A stretch of 64,000 nt of DNA from Sphingobacteruim zhuxiongii. Its GTDB lineage: Bacteria > Bacteroidota > Bacteroidia > Sphingobacteriales > Sphingobacteriaceae. The DNA is taken from positions 558,001 through 622,000 of the forward strand of contig NZ_CP045652.1 in the NCBI RefSeq assembly GCF_009557615.1, written 5' to 3'. The translations under genes and the position numbers were made by a program. The notes beneath the pieces are model-generated. The model ran no database searches and was not told the origin of the DNA. It saw only the letters and a program-made list of their open reading frames with translations. Below, one piece after another: positions 45,681 through 55,800 of the stretch (positions within the stretch are counted from its first letter, which is position 1; every line of letters begins with the position of its first letter).

Positions 45681-46592
45681 ATGCAGTATCCGAAATCATT
45701 AATAGTAGTTGTAGGCCCTACAGCGGTTGGTAAAACTGCTATGGCAATTGCCTTAGCAAATCATTATCGAACAGCCATTATCTCCGCAGATTCTCGGCAG
45801 TTTTATAATGAAATGAGTATTGGAACAGCAAAACCAACAGCGGAAGAATTAAAGCAAGCAAACCATTATTTTATCAATTCGCACTCGATAAATGATGAGT
45901 ATTCCGCAGGGGATTTCGAAAGAGAAGCATTGATTAAAGTTTCAGAACTATTCAAGAGTAATGATCATGTCATTGTCGTTGGAGGCTCAGGTTTGTTTGT
46001 TCGGGCACTATGTGAGGGCCTTGATGATCTTCCAAAAGCGCCTGATGAAGTTCGAGCGCAGTTGAATGAAAGCCTAGAAAAGGATGGTTTAATAGCTTTA
46101 CAGGAGCGTTTACGTGCAGTGGATCCAGAGAATTATGAATTCATGGATTATGATAACCCACAGCGTGTCGTTCGAGCGCTAGAAGTATATGAAGCGACAG
46201 GACACCCCATTTCTTACTATCAGAAAAATCAAAAGCAATGCCGTGAGTTTAATATAATAACGATCGGGTTAAACACAGATCGCGCGATGTTATATGATAG
46301 AATTAATCAACGCGTTGATTTGATGATGCAGCAAGGTTTGCTGGAAGAGGTGAAATCTTTAGCCATTCATAGAAATAAACCCGCATTACTTACAGTGGGT
46401 TATGCCGAGCTGTTTGATTACCTCGATGGAGAGATTTCTATGGAAGAGGCAGTAGCTCGTATTAAACAAAACTCCCGTCGCTATGCAAAGCGTCAAATAA
46501 CCTGGTTTAAGAAATACGGTAATACAACTTGGTTTGAACCCAATCAATTCGAGAAGGTTGTAGAATTTATTGATCATCAAGTCGGTCAATAG
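45681..46592 (+). CDS. miaA: tRNA dimethylallyltransferase
   Basis: A 303-residue MiaA, which transfers a dimethylallyl group to A37 of tRNAs reading codons that start with U. The P-loop VVGPTAVGKTAMAIALA opens the protein, SADSRQFYNEMSIGTAKP is the family signature, and PQRVVRALEVYEATGHPIS and RYAKRQITWFKK mark the later conserved blocks. The length is normal. Confidence 0.96.
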   Translation: MQYPKSLIVVVGPTAVGKTAMAIALANHYRTAIISADSRQFYNEMSIGTAKPTAEELKQANHYFINSHSINDEYSAGDFEREALIKVSELFKSNDHVIVVGGSGLFVRALCEGLDDLPKAPDEVRAQLNESLEKDGLIALQERLRAVDPENYEFMDYDNPQRVVRALEVYEATGHPISYYQKNQKQCREFNIITIGLNTDRAMLYDRINQRVDLMMQQGLLEEVKSLAIHRNKPALLTVGYAELFDYLDGEISMEEAVARIKQNSRRYAKRQITWFKKYGNTTWFEPNQFEKVVEFIDHQVGQ

Positions 46593-46730
46593 GTTCAGCA
46601 GCATCCCCAACCCACCAATACTACTAAATTGGAAATTAGCAAAACTCCTTGATGCTACCAATATTTCTAATTGTTTAAACTCACAAGGTAGAATTCTTTA
46701 TACTATAGAATAAAGCGTTAAATGATAAAA

Positions 46731-46757
46731 CGTTTTCGTAGATTGTGCAATCGATTG
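46731..46757 (+). promoter_or_regulatory. Shared PUL operator-like element, GH2 side
   Basis: CGTTTTCGTAGATT, three variable bases, CAA, one variable base, then CGATTG. The same 27-base element, 23/27 identical, occurs upstream of susC on the opposite strand (56229-56255). Here its right part is the perfect palindrome CAATCGATTG, of the CG-centred kind bound by LacI-type repressors. It ends 56 bases before the GH2 start. Confidence 0.65.
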
Positions 46758-46813
46758 AATTCCTTTAGGCACAATTAAATGTTTATTTTAGAACATTATA
46801 ATCCGCACAATCT

Positions 46814-48910
46814 ATGAATATTTTTAAGAGACTTTATATAGCTGCTTTTGCAGTTGTTTTCTGTCATTTATGTATAGCGCAATCTCGGATCGAACAGTCA
46901 TTTAACGAGAATTGGAGATTCTATAAAGCCAATAATTCAACCTTTTTTACTGATTTCGAAAATGGTCAGAAATATTATGAAAGTCAAAGTCAATGGACAA
47001 AATTGGAGGTCTGGGAAGATATCACGCTGCCGCACACTTACAATGCTATAGACATGCAAAAGGACCGTAATTTCTTTGAAGGGAAGGCTGTTTATACCAA
47101 GACGTTTGATATAGATCCTTCTGCTAAGGAAAGACGCACATTTATCAAGTTTGAAGGAGTTGGTGCAATAGCAAAACTTTATATTAACGATAATTTTATT
47201 GGAGAACACAAAGGTGGTTATAGCATGTTCACCTATGAAATAACGAATTCTGTCAATTATGATAAACCTAATACGATTACTGTCATAGCGGACAATGCCT
47301 CAAGGAAGGATGTAATACCGACTAATCAATTTCTTTTTCCAGTTTATGGTGGGATTTATCGTCCAGTTCATTTGATATCGACCAATAAGACAAGTTTTGT
47401 TGTGACTGATCGAGCAGCGCCAGGAATTCAGATTCGTCAGCATGATGTATCAGCTAAACAAGCCAGTATTGAAGTATCGGCCAAGTTAGAAACTAAAGAG
47501 AAGTCGGCGCAGAATGTCGAGCTGTGGGTAGAAGTCAGAGATTTTAAAGGAAAGCTTGTGCAAACTGAAAAGCAAGCTGTGAGAATCAATCCACAGGGCG
47601 TTACCTACGTTAAACAAGCGATAAAAATGAAGTCTCCACACTTATGGGATGGTGTTCGAGATCCTTATCTATATTCGGTTACTGCTAAACTGGTGGCAGG
47701 AGGCGTGGAACTTGATGCTGTCAAGCAACCTTTAGGAGTAAGACATATTGAGATTAACGGAGGTAAAAATGTCCTTCTTAATGGAAAGCCGTATCCTATG
47801 TATGGCGTTTGTAGACATCAAGACAGAGAAGGTTTTGGTTCAGCTCTAAGTTTTGCGCAACATAAGGAAGATATGTTGATGATTAAAGAAATGGGTGCAA
47901 CGACTATTCGTCTCGCACATTATCAACAATCTCCAGAGATTTATGCCTTAGCTGATACTTTAGGATTTTTGACTTGGGCAGAAATTCCTTTTGTAAATCG
48001 AGTTTCCTACTATGAGAACGACAATGCAAAGCAACAGATGACAGAGCTTGTTAAACAGAACATGAACCATCCGTCAATCTATATTTGGGGAGTTCACAAT
48101 GAAGTTTACTCTAAAACTGCAGATGAGCAAGTACCTGTTTTGTCACGAGAACTAAATGATATCGCTAAAACACTAGATCCAGATCGTTATACTGTCGCAG
48201 TTACAGGCTACAATATTGTTGATCGGCAAGAAAACCTGTCGACCGATGTGCAGGGCATCAACCACTACTTTGGATGGTATGGAGGTAAGATTGAAGACCT
48301 CGGGCCATGGGCTCAAAAAGTACAACAAGAGTTTCCGGGGTATAAAATTATGCTATCAGAGTATGGTGCTGATGGAAATATGGATATCGGTCAGGAAGAA
48401 TTGAAAGTTCCCGATGATGTTGTTTCTGGTAAATCATTCCCAGAAAACTATCAGACAGAAACTCATATTCAACAATGGGCGGCGATTCAAAAAAGTCCTA
48501 TAATAGTTGCATCCTACCTTTGGAATATGTTTGAATTTGCCGTTCCTGCTTGGAATCGTGGAGGAGTCAATGCAAGAAATCTAAAGGGACTAGTAAGCTT
48601 TGATCGTAAACGAAAAAAGGACTCATTCTTCTGGTATAAAGCGAACTGGAATCCTGAACCTATCATTTATTTAGCAAATAGAAGGGATAGTGAACGTACG
48701 ATAGCAACTAGTAAGGTTCAAGTTTTCTCTAATTTGAAAGAAGTTCGATTGGAAGTTAATGGTGTGTTTTATACAGCAAAACAAGGGGTTAATGATAAAC
48801 ACTGGGTAGTTGAAAATGTGGTGCTTCGTCCAGGGCAAAATAAGATTGTAGCAATAGGTAAGAATGGGTCGAACGAGTTGAAGGATGAAATGACTTGGAA
48901 TTTAAAATAA
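46814..48910 (+). CDS. GH2 family glycoside hydrolase (probable beta-galactosidase)
   Basis: A 698-residue exported glycosidase of family GH2. The signal peptide is residues 1-22 (LYIAAFAVVFCHLCIAQ). Then come the sugar-binding jelly roll with NENWRFYK, LPHTYNA and HKGGYSMFTYEITN, an Ig-like middle domain, and the TIM barrel with YGVCRHQDREGFGSAL. The acid/base is Glu430 in WGVHNEVYS and the nucleophile is Glu516 in MLSEYGADG. Beta-galactosidase is likeliest, but beta-glucuronidase or beta-mannosidase would share these motifs. The GH29 gene follows four bases after the stop, and the SusC/D genes face them from the other strand. Confidence 0.9.
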   Translation: MNIFKRLYIAAFAVVFCHLCIAQSRIEQSFNENWRFYKANNSTFFTDFENGQKYYESQSQWTKLEVWEDITLPHTYNAIDMQKDRNFFEGKAVYTKTFDIDPSAKERRTFIKFEGVGAIAKLYINDNFIGEHKGGYSMFTYEITNSVNYDKPNTITVIADNASRKDVIPTNQFLFPVYGGIYRPVHLISTNKTSFVVTDRAAPGIQIRQHDVSAKQASIEVSAKLETKEKSAQNVELWVEVRDFKGKLVQTEKQAVRINPQGVTYVKQAIKMKSPHLWDGVRDPYLYSVTAKLVAGGVELDAVKQPLGVRHIEINGGKNVLLNGKPYPMYGVCRHQDREGFGSALSFAQHKEDMLMIKEMGATTIRLAHYQQSPEIYALADTLGFLTWAEIPFVNRVSYYENDNAKQQMTELVKQNMNHPSIYIWGVHNEVYSKTADEQVPVLSRELNDIAKTLDPDRYTVAVTGYNIVDRQENLSTDVQGINHYFGWYGGKIEDLGPWAQKVQQEFPGYKIMLSEYGADGNMDIGQEELKVPDDVVSGKSFPENYQTETHIQQWAAIQKSPIIVASYLWNMFEFAVPAWNRGGVNARNLKGLVSFDRKRKKDSFFWYKANWNPEPIIYLANRRDSERTIATSKVQVFSNLKEVRLEVNGVFYTAKQGVNDKHWVVENVVLRPGQNKIVAIGKNGSNELKDEMTWNLK

Positions 48911-48914
48911 TTAA

Positions 48915-50420
48915 ATGATGAAGATATTTAGAAAAACGATGCTCACCTTGATGGGTATGAGCTTAGCGATCGGGCCTTTGTCCGCACAGTGGACAGGACC
49001 AAAGCAAAAGCCAACTGAACGCAAGGAAATTAAATACGGGCCGATTACTCCGAAACATCGTACTGATGCAAACATGGAATCTTTCCGTAATTATGGATTA
49101 GGACAATTTATTCACTGGGGGTTGTATGCCATCCCTGGAAATGAATGGGAGGGAGTCTCTGCTAGAAAAGGAGCCGCTGCTTCAGAATGGATTAGAACAT
49201 GGTCTGGGCCTGATGCACCAAAGAATTGGAAGGAGACCTATGACAATCTGTATAAGCAGTTTAATCCGAAATCTTTTGACGCAAAGGCTTGGGCAAAGCA
49301 AGCCAAAAATATGGGTGCAAAGTATATGATCTTTACGACTAAGCATCATGACGGTTTTGCTTTATGGCCGACGCAGTATTCTGACTACAACATCTCTGCC
49401 TCTCCTTATAAAAAAGATATTGTAAAAGAGGTTGTTGACGCCTATACCGCGGAAGGAATAGATGTGTACCTCTATTTTTCTATACTTGAATGGAACAATC
49501 CTGACTATTTAAGTAAGGAGCCGAAGTCCGAAGAGGAGAAAGCTAAATACAATAGGTTTCTTCAATACACGAAGAATCAATTGTTAGAATTGTTGACAAA
49601 TTACCCACAAATTAAGGGTTTTTGGTTTGACGGTACATGGGATGCTTCTTGGAAAAAAGCTTATGAATTTACTTACAACTTAGAGAAAGAATTGAGGGAG
49701 AAGCATCCAGGCTTAATCATCGGATCTAGATTCCGAAACGATGAATTCGAATCGCGTCATTTTGATAGCAATGGCGATATATTAGGCGATTATGAACAAG
49801 GTTGGGAAAGAAAACTTCCACAAAGCTATGAATGGTTGGATGGTAATGATTGGGATGCGGTCATGACAATCCCTCCAAATGGGTGGGGATATATGAAAGA
49901 TTGGACTGGCTTGTATACTAAAACTACCGATGATTTATTGGATATGCTAATGCATTCTGTATCGATGAATGGAAACTTTGTGCTAAACTTTGGGCCCGAT
50001 GGACAAGGGAATATGCATCCTGGCGAGGATAAACTTGCTAAAGAGTTAGGAGATTGGATGAAAGTTAACTCAGAAGCGGTATACGGCACAAGACATGCAG
50101 AACTTCCAGTTACCAAATTAGGTTATTATACAACGAAAAATAATACATTATATCTAACAGTGTTTAATCGGCCGGTGAATAATATTGCCCGCATTGCCGT
50201 TCCTAAAAAGAGCAATAGTGTTCCCGTGAGTGCGGAGATTTTAGGAAATAAAACTACGCTGAAAGTCGTTCACTCAGATATAGGATTAGACTTAGATAAA
50301 AATACTTATTACGATGTAGTGCTACCTAAAGGATTCAAAAGTACGCGAGCATTCGTGATTAAAATGCAGTTAGGGGAACCAAAAAAGAATGCAGATAAGT
50401 TAATGGACGCGAAGATGTAG
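48915..50420 (+). CDS. GH29 alpha-L-fucosidase
   Basis: A 501-residue exported alpha-L-fucosidase. The signal peptide is about residues 1-24 (TLMGMSLAIGPLSAQ). The catalytic barrel contains the fucose-binding FIHWGLYAIPGNEWEG and TTKHHDGFALWPTQYSDYNI, the nucleophile Asp239 in GFWFDGTWD, and NFGPDGQGNMHPGE near the end. A C-terminal beta-sandwich (about 390-490) follows. Two adjacent ATGs at 48915 and 48918 are equivalent. With the GH2 enzyme four bases upstream it would strip a Fuc-Gal type side chain or a similar fucosylated oligosaccharide; linkage specificity is unknown. Confidence 0.93.
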   Translation: MMKIFRKTMLTLMGMSLAIGPLSAQWTGPKQKPTERKEIKYGPITPKHRTDANMESFRNYGLGQFIHWGLYAIPGNEWEGVSARKGAAASEWIRTWSGPDAPKNWKETYDNLYKQFNPKSFDAKAWAKQAKNMGAKYMIFTTKHHDGFALWPTQYSDYNISASPYKKDIVKEVVDAYTAEGIDVYLYFSILEWNNPDYLSKEPKSEEEKAKYNRFLQYTKNQLLELLTNYPQIKGFWFDGTWDASWKKAYEFTYNLEKELREKHPGLIIGSRFRNDEFESRHFDSNGDILGDYEQGWERKLPQSYEWLDGNDWDAVMTIPPNGWGYMKDWTGLYTKTTDDLLDMLMHSVSMNGNFVLNFGPDGQGNMHPGEDKLAKELGDWMKVNSEAVYGTRHAELPVTKLGYYTTKNNTLYLTVFNRPVNNIARIAVPKKSNSVPVSAEILGNKTTLKVVHSDIGLDLDKNTYYDVVLPKGFKSTRAFVIKMQLGEPKKNADKLMDAKM

Positions 50421-50440
50421 ACACTTCTATTTCTAAATAA

Positions 50441-50483
50441 ATGCCCCCATGCTTCGGAGAGAAGAGTGGGGGCATTTTGTTTT
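50441..50483 (+). terminator. Terminator of the GH2-GH29 unit
   Basis: ATGCCCCCA (50441-50449) pairs with TGGGGGCAT (50467-50475) and is followed by TTTGTTTT. It lies 20 bases after the GH29 stop and 43 before the convergent lipoprotein gene. Confidence 0.88.
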
Positions 50484-50526
50484 ATTGAAACTTTAATTTT
50501 ATCTGCCTAAACAGAACCAATACAAC

Positions 50527-50880
50527 TTACTTCGTGACATTCACGACATACCAAACTTGCAAGTTGCCTGAGGAGATAACGACGGTATCTTTCCCTTCAC
50601 TAACTCCAGTGACTAAGCCAGAGCTAGAGAATGTAGAAATATCGGTATGCTTGTTCTTATAGCTCGCATCTGTAACCGTTCTATTTCCAGGGGTAATTGC
50701 TAAATTTAATTGTAGTGGTGTTCCTATCTTCACTGGAATCTGCATGTTTCCACCTGCATTGACAGCTTCTCTAACTGTTAAGTTTTCTCCAAAGTCTACG
50801 TCATTCTTTTTACATGAATAAGATAGCGCTGTTCCAAAGCCAGCTAGAATTAGTAAACGTATTATATTTTTTGTCTTCAT
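50527..50880 (-). CDS. Small lipoprotein with Ig-like (Big2-type) domain
   Basis: A 117-residue predicted lipoprotein. The signal ends in ALSYSC (Cys23). The rest is one beta-sandwich: TPLQLNLAITPGNRTV, then FSSSGLVTGVSEGKDTVVISS, the turn GLVTGVSEGKDTV being typical of bacterial Ig-like group 2 domains. It is the third gene of the susC-susD unit, 26 bases after susD, so it occupies the SusE place but is far smaller than usual. A surface glycan-binding or spacer role is inferred. Confidence 0.7.
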   Translation of the reverse strand: MKTKNIIRLLILAGFGTALSYSCKKNDVDFGENLTVREAVNAGGNMQIPVKIGTPLQLNLAITPGNRTVTDASYKNKHTDISTFSSSGLVTGVSEGKDTVVISSGNLQVWYVVNVTK

Positions 50881-50906
50881 GATTTTTCTATTAATTGATC
50901 ATTTTA

Positions 50907-52853
50907 TTACTCACCTAACCACCCTGGATTTTGTTTTAATTGACTACCGTCCAGTGATAATTCAAATAGAGGAATTGGCCAATAATATCGGTAATCTGCC
51001 CAGAGTCCTTTTCCTTGAACAATATTTGGACTTCTCGGATAGGCAATAATGAATCCCTCACCATCAACAAAAACGTCTTTATCCAACTGTTCCTTCAATG
51101 CGATAATCGGCTTTTGTAGGTGACTGCCGTCATACAGTTTTTGTTTTTCACTATTAAATTTCATGCCGCGATAAGGAATAGTCAAAAACTTACCCGCTTT
51201 CCAGCGTATTAAGTCTTCATAACGACGATCTTCTAAAACCATTTCGACTCTTCGTTCCCGTCTGATCTCTCTTAGAATAGGACTTACTTCATAATCTAGC
51301 AACTGTGCGTTTATTCCGTCTAAACGTGGGTCTGGAGCTATGTTAGCTAGTTGTAAGCGACTATTTGGATAAGTAGCAAAATTAAACCCTGCACGCTCTC
51401 TTAGAGCATTTATCGTGCGGTCAAGATCTGCTTGCGTTAAGGTGCCTAGAATTGCTTTTGCTTCAGCAAGCATTAACAAGACTTCTCCATAGCGGAACTC
51501 AATAGCTGTTTGTTGTCCGCTGGTCGTTGCGTCATGTTCTTTTTTATCTCCCATCCAGTGTTTAATGGCTAAATAACCAGTAATAGACGATCCTCCCCCT
51601 ACATTGTAGGATAATCGAGGATACGTTATACCATTCTCCGTGATGCTCGTTAAATCGTTGTTAACGTTGTAGATAGAGCGATTCTCTCCAGGATAATTAA
51701 TCGTTTGTTTTAAACGAGGATCTCTGTTTTCCATTTCTGTCCACAGACCATCATAACCTTTGAATAACGGATTTGCGGTGTAGTTTCCTTCGGAGCCTGA
51801 CAGATAGATTGGGCGTCCATCGATACATAAGTATTCCTCAACTAAGTTACGTGTTGCCCCACCCGCTGGACGAGCGCCACTGATACTATTGTTCTGTTGC
51901 CAATAACGTTGTGTGGCGTGCCCTACTTTAACACCATCATATACTCGAGCTAGAATTGCTTCTTTGTTCTGATCTGACTCTGGATTATTTTTGAATGTAA
52001 ATAATTTCCAATAAGGATTGGTGCCTGTTTTATAAAGTTCATACTTACCTGAACTAATTATTTTTTCACAAGCATCGACACATGCTTCTAAGAAAGGAGT
52101 GGCAGTGCTTTTTAACTGTAGTTCGCTATGGTACGTTCTGAAAGAGCCCTCAAATAATGCGATCCTTGCTTTTAAGAATAAAGCCATGTTTTGATTAATG
52201 CGACCGTCAGCGCGTCCAGTTACACCTTCTAACTTAACTATCGATTGATTGATAGTACTCATTAGTGAGTCTGCAACTAATGTTCTTTTATCCCGAGCTT
52301 TGTATAAGTCCTCGCTGTCAATGTTCAAAGTGGCATTATACCAAGGAACATCGCCGAATAACATAAGTTTCCTATAGTAATCCCATGATTTAAAAAATAG
52401 CGCTTCACCAACATACTTGTCTAACTTTTTGGAGTCGTTGCCTACCGAAGGCAATGCGTTTTTATAGTTCTCTAGGAAGTAGTGAATCGATCTCAAATCC
52501 TCCCAAACCCAACCGACTTCAGTTCCGCTCGTTGGCGTCGTATAAGTCTGGTCTAAGATTGAATGAATATTACCATATTTCACCATATTATCCGTCATAA
52601 AGTCGCCTGCTATTAGATGACTACCGCCGGTAATCGTTGGGTTCAATTTCGCATCTCCCCAAGTGTCAAAATGACCTTTAATATAGCGACTATACAGATT
52701 GTTTAGATAAAGAGTAACTTCCGTTTCTGATTGTAAAGAGTTTTCTGAAGCAAGTTCTGTTTCTGGACTTAAATTCAAGAAATCTTTTTTGCAGGATTGA
52801 AGCAATGTTGTTGCTATTATTCCCGATAATATATATTTAAATGTTTTTTTCAT
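50907..52853 (-). CDS. SusD/RagB-like outer-membrane lipoprotein
   Basis: A 648-residue SusD family protein, the glycan-binding lid of the SusC channel. The lipoprotein signal ends in LLQSC (Cys21). FLNLSPETELASENSL opens the mature part; the TPR helices, EFRYGEVLLMLAEAKAILGT and IRRERRVEMVLEDRRYEDLI follow, and the C-terminus is KQNPGWLGE. It is somewhat longer than the ~550 of many relatives. It follows susC by 11 bases and precedes the Ig-like lipoprotein gene by 26. Confidence 0.96.
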   Translation of the reverse strand: MKKTFKYILSGIIATTLLQSCKKDFLNLSPETELASENSLQSETEVTLYLNNLYSRYIKGHFDTWGDAKLNPTITGGSHLIAGDFMTDNMVKYGNIHSILDQTYTTPTSGTEVGWVWEDLRSIHYFLENYKNALPSVGNDSKKLDKYVGEALFFKSWDYYRKLMLFGDVPWYNATLNIDSEDLYKARDKRTLVADSLMSTINQSIVKLEGVTGRADGRINQNMALFLKARIALFEGSFRTYHSELQLKSTATPFLEACVDACEKIISSGKYELYKTGTNPYWKLFTFKNNPESDQNKEAILARVYDGVKVGHATQRYWQQNNSISGARPAGGATRNLVEEYLCIDGRPIYLSGSEGNYTANPLFKGYDGLWTEMENRDPRLKQTINYPGENRSIYNVNNDLTSITENGITYPRLSYNVGGGSSITGYLAIKHWMGDKKEHDATTSGQQTAIEFRYGEVLLMLAEAKAILGTLTQADLDRTINALRERAGFNFATYPNSRLQLANIAPDPRLDGINAQLLDYEVSPILREIRRERRVEMVLEDRRYEDLIRWKAGKFLTIPYRGMKFNSEKQKLYDGSHLQKPIIALKEQLDKDVFVDGEGFIIAYPRSPNIVQGKGLWADYRYYWPIPLFELSLDGSQLKQNPGWLGE

Positions 52854-52864
52854 GATGTAGATGA

Positions 52865-55800
52865 TTAAAAGGTTATCTGAGCACCGAATGCGACTGAACG
52901 TTTTTGTGGATAAGCTGAAGAAATTTGATCCACATCGAAAACATTAGGTATCTCCGAGATCTCAAATAGGTTAAAGCCAGACACTGTAAAACGAAGTCGA
53001 TCAATTTTAAGCTTCTCGGTAATTGTGCTAGGAAGAGTATAGCCCAATACCGCTTGTTTCAATCTTAGATAAGAGCCGTTTATTAAGTACTGATCATTAA
53101 CAGAAGGTGCTCCGCCATACATTGGGAATTCTGCATCTGTTCGTTCTGGAGTCCAAGATCTTTCTAACATCCATTTGGAACCAGCACCGCCACCCCAATA
53201 TGCTGAATTTCCTGTCCAAACATCACGCTTTATTACTCCCTGGATTAAGACGTCTAGATCAAAATTCTTGAATTGAACATTTCCTGTAATACCAAATCTA
53301 TATCTCGGTGTCGAATTACCTAACACAATCCTGTCGCCTGATTTACCAATTTTATTTAAACCTTTATCAATCTTACCATCAGGAATGCCTTCAGGACCTC
53401 CGATATCTTGATATCTTAGGAAACCGGGATGTAAGGTTCCTTGAAAAGCACCGGGATAGATCCAGTTTCCATTTGCAGGGTTTTTTCCGTTAAAATCCGA
53501 TTCTTGTAGGATTCCTCCACTCTTATATCCCCAGATTTCTCCGATTGTCTTTCCGCTGTACATTATCTCTGTTCCTGAGGCATTTTCAATGTTTAGGCTT
53601 GTGTTTCCTGCGAAATGTTTCACTTTGGTAAGATAGTCTGATAGATTGACCCCAACGCGATAACGAAGACCATTATCTAAGGTTTCCTTCCAAGCAATAG
53701 CTAATTCCATCCCTTTAGTTTCAAGCGTTCCAGAGTTTACATAAGGAGGGTTCGCGCCTAAGGTGTTAGGATACGCAGCGTCCCCATTTGTTAGGATATC
53801 CGTTGTCGTTCTGTTATAGTATTCAAAAGTAAGGTCTAGTTTATTCTGCAAAAACGCCGCATCTAAACCAATATTCCAAGTTGCTGCCTTTTCGAAAGTC
53901 AAATGTGGAGACACCAAGCCCGGAGGGTTGATATAAACAATTTGTTGTCCATTTAATAAAAAGGAGGCTCGTCCGGAACCTAATGTTGCTTGATAAGGGT
54001 ATGCAGAGCCTGGTTGGTTTCCTAATTTACCCCAGCTTCCTCGTAGTTTTAACTCGTTTACCGTGTTACGTAAGCCTTCCATAAAAGCTTCTTGGGATAT
54101 TCTCCAGCCTGCTGAAAACGAAGGGAAAGCGACGAAGCGTTCATCTTTCGTGAATTTTGCATTTCCATCATAGCGTAAATTACTTTCCAAGAAGTATTTC
54201 TCAGCGTAGTTATAGCTTACTCTACCAAACACTGCTCTACCGGCTAATGTTTCTGCATATCGAGTAGCCTCATTTAATGTAGGATCCTCGACAGCATTAG
54301 GATTTTGGATATCCGGATTAATTAGTCTACGATAAGTGTTGGTGATTTGCTCATAAGTAGTTTGCTCTTGGTTGTAACCAAGAATGGCGGAGAAGTTATG
54401 TTTGTCGGCCCAAGTATTGTTGTAGTCCGCATAGATGTTCACCATATAATTATTCCGATCGTTGTTGTCGAGATATGCTCGGTTTTCTTGAGCCTCAGTT
54501 TGGTTTGTTGTTAAGCCGCTCCAAGATTCTAAGACTTGTGCCATTTTAGGACTATATCGATTCAAGCTATAGCTCTGCGGCTGATAGGCCAAATCTGCCT
54601 TAACTTTCAGTCGGCTCGGAATGATGATAAATTCCGGTGAGGCTAGCAACGAGATGCGTCGATTTACCGACCTATTTCTCGCGCCATAACTGATCCAAGA
54701 AAGAATGTTGTCGGTGTAAGCATTCGGGATAGGGTCATTTGGTCCCGTAGTCAAAGGCATATTGATATTACGGCCGGGTTCAATCAACATGGACTCCCAA
54801 AGGTTTCCTTTTCCGCCTACCAAATATGGAGTTTCGTAGTGAGTCTGGTCGAAACTTACTTTTCCAAATAAGTTGAACCAGCTTGTGATTTTTGCATTGA
54901 CATTAATGAGAGCATTATAGCGTTTGAATTCATCTGTATTTATCTTATACATTCCAGATTGGTTTTGCAAACCTGTAGATATGTAGTAATTTACGGCCTC
55001 ACCACCACCGCTGAAGTTTAAAGTATGCTTTTGCATTGGAGTCCATTTCTTAACAGCGGTTTCGAAAGGATTTACGTTTCCGACCCAGATAACCTTACCT
55101 GACTCTTCGTACCATGCATTTTCAGGTATCGGATTGTCGAGGTACTTTTGGATCATAGCCATTTTATTTTCCTCTGAACTGTTTACAGATCCATTGGTCC
55201 ATGTAGTTCGGTCCATTGACGCACGTTGGATTTCATAGGAATTTAAAACATCAGGTAGAGCTGCAGGCGTATCAAAATTACTGTCGAAGTTATAGGATAT
55301 TCGACCTTTTTGGTTGAATTCACCAGTTTTCGTACGAACTAATATAACCCCGTAAGCAGCTTTTGTACCGTAGATTGCACCTGCAGAAGCATCTTTGATG
55401 AACGACATGTCTTGGATGTCGTTCGGATTCAATTGATTTAAAGCTGCTGTTGTGTTTTCAACGCCATCGATTATCACTAATGGATCACCATTTACAGTTT
55501 CAAATTCTCTTTTATTTTGATTATAGGCCATTGATGTACCTCCACGGAGGTTGAAGCCCGGTGTTGTGTTCGGAGACCCGTTTCCGAAGCTTATATTTAA
55601 GTTAGGAACTAAACCCTGCAATGCTTGTCCGATATTGGCAACAGGTCGGTTTTCAAAGGCCTCCTTGCCCACATGTGAAATCGCTCCTGTTAGATTCACT
55701 TTCTTTTGTGTTCCAAATCCAACGACGACAACTTCCTCGATTTGATCTTCCTCTGCTTGTAAAGTAATGGTTGAAGCTTGGTTAGCAGGGATTTCCTTTT

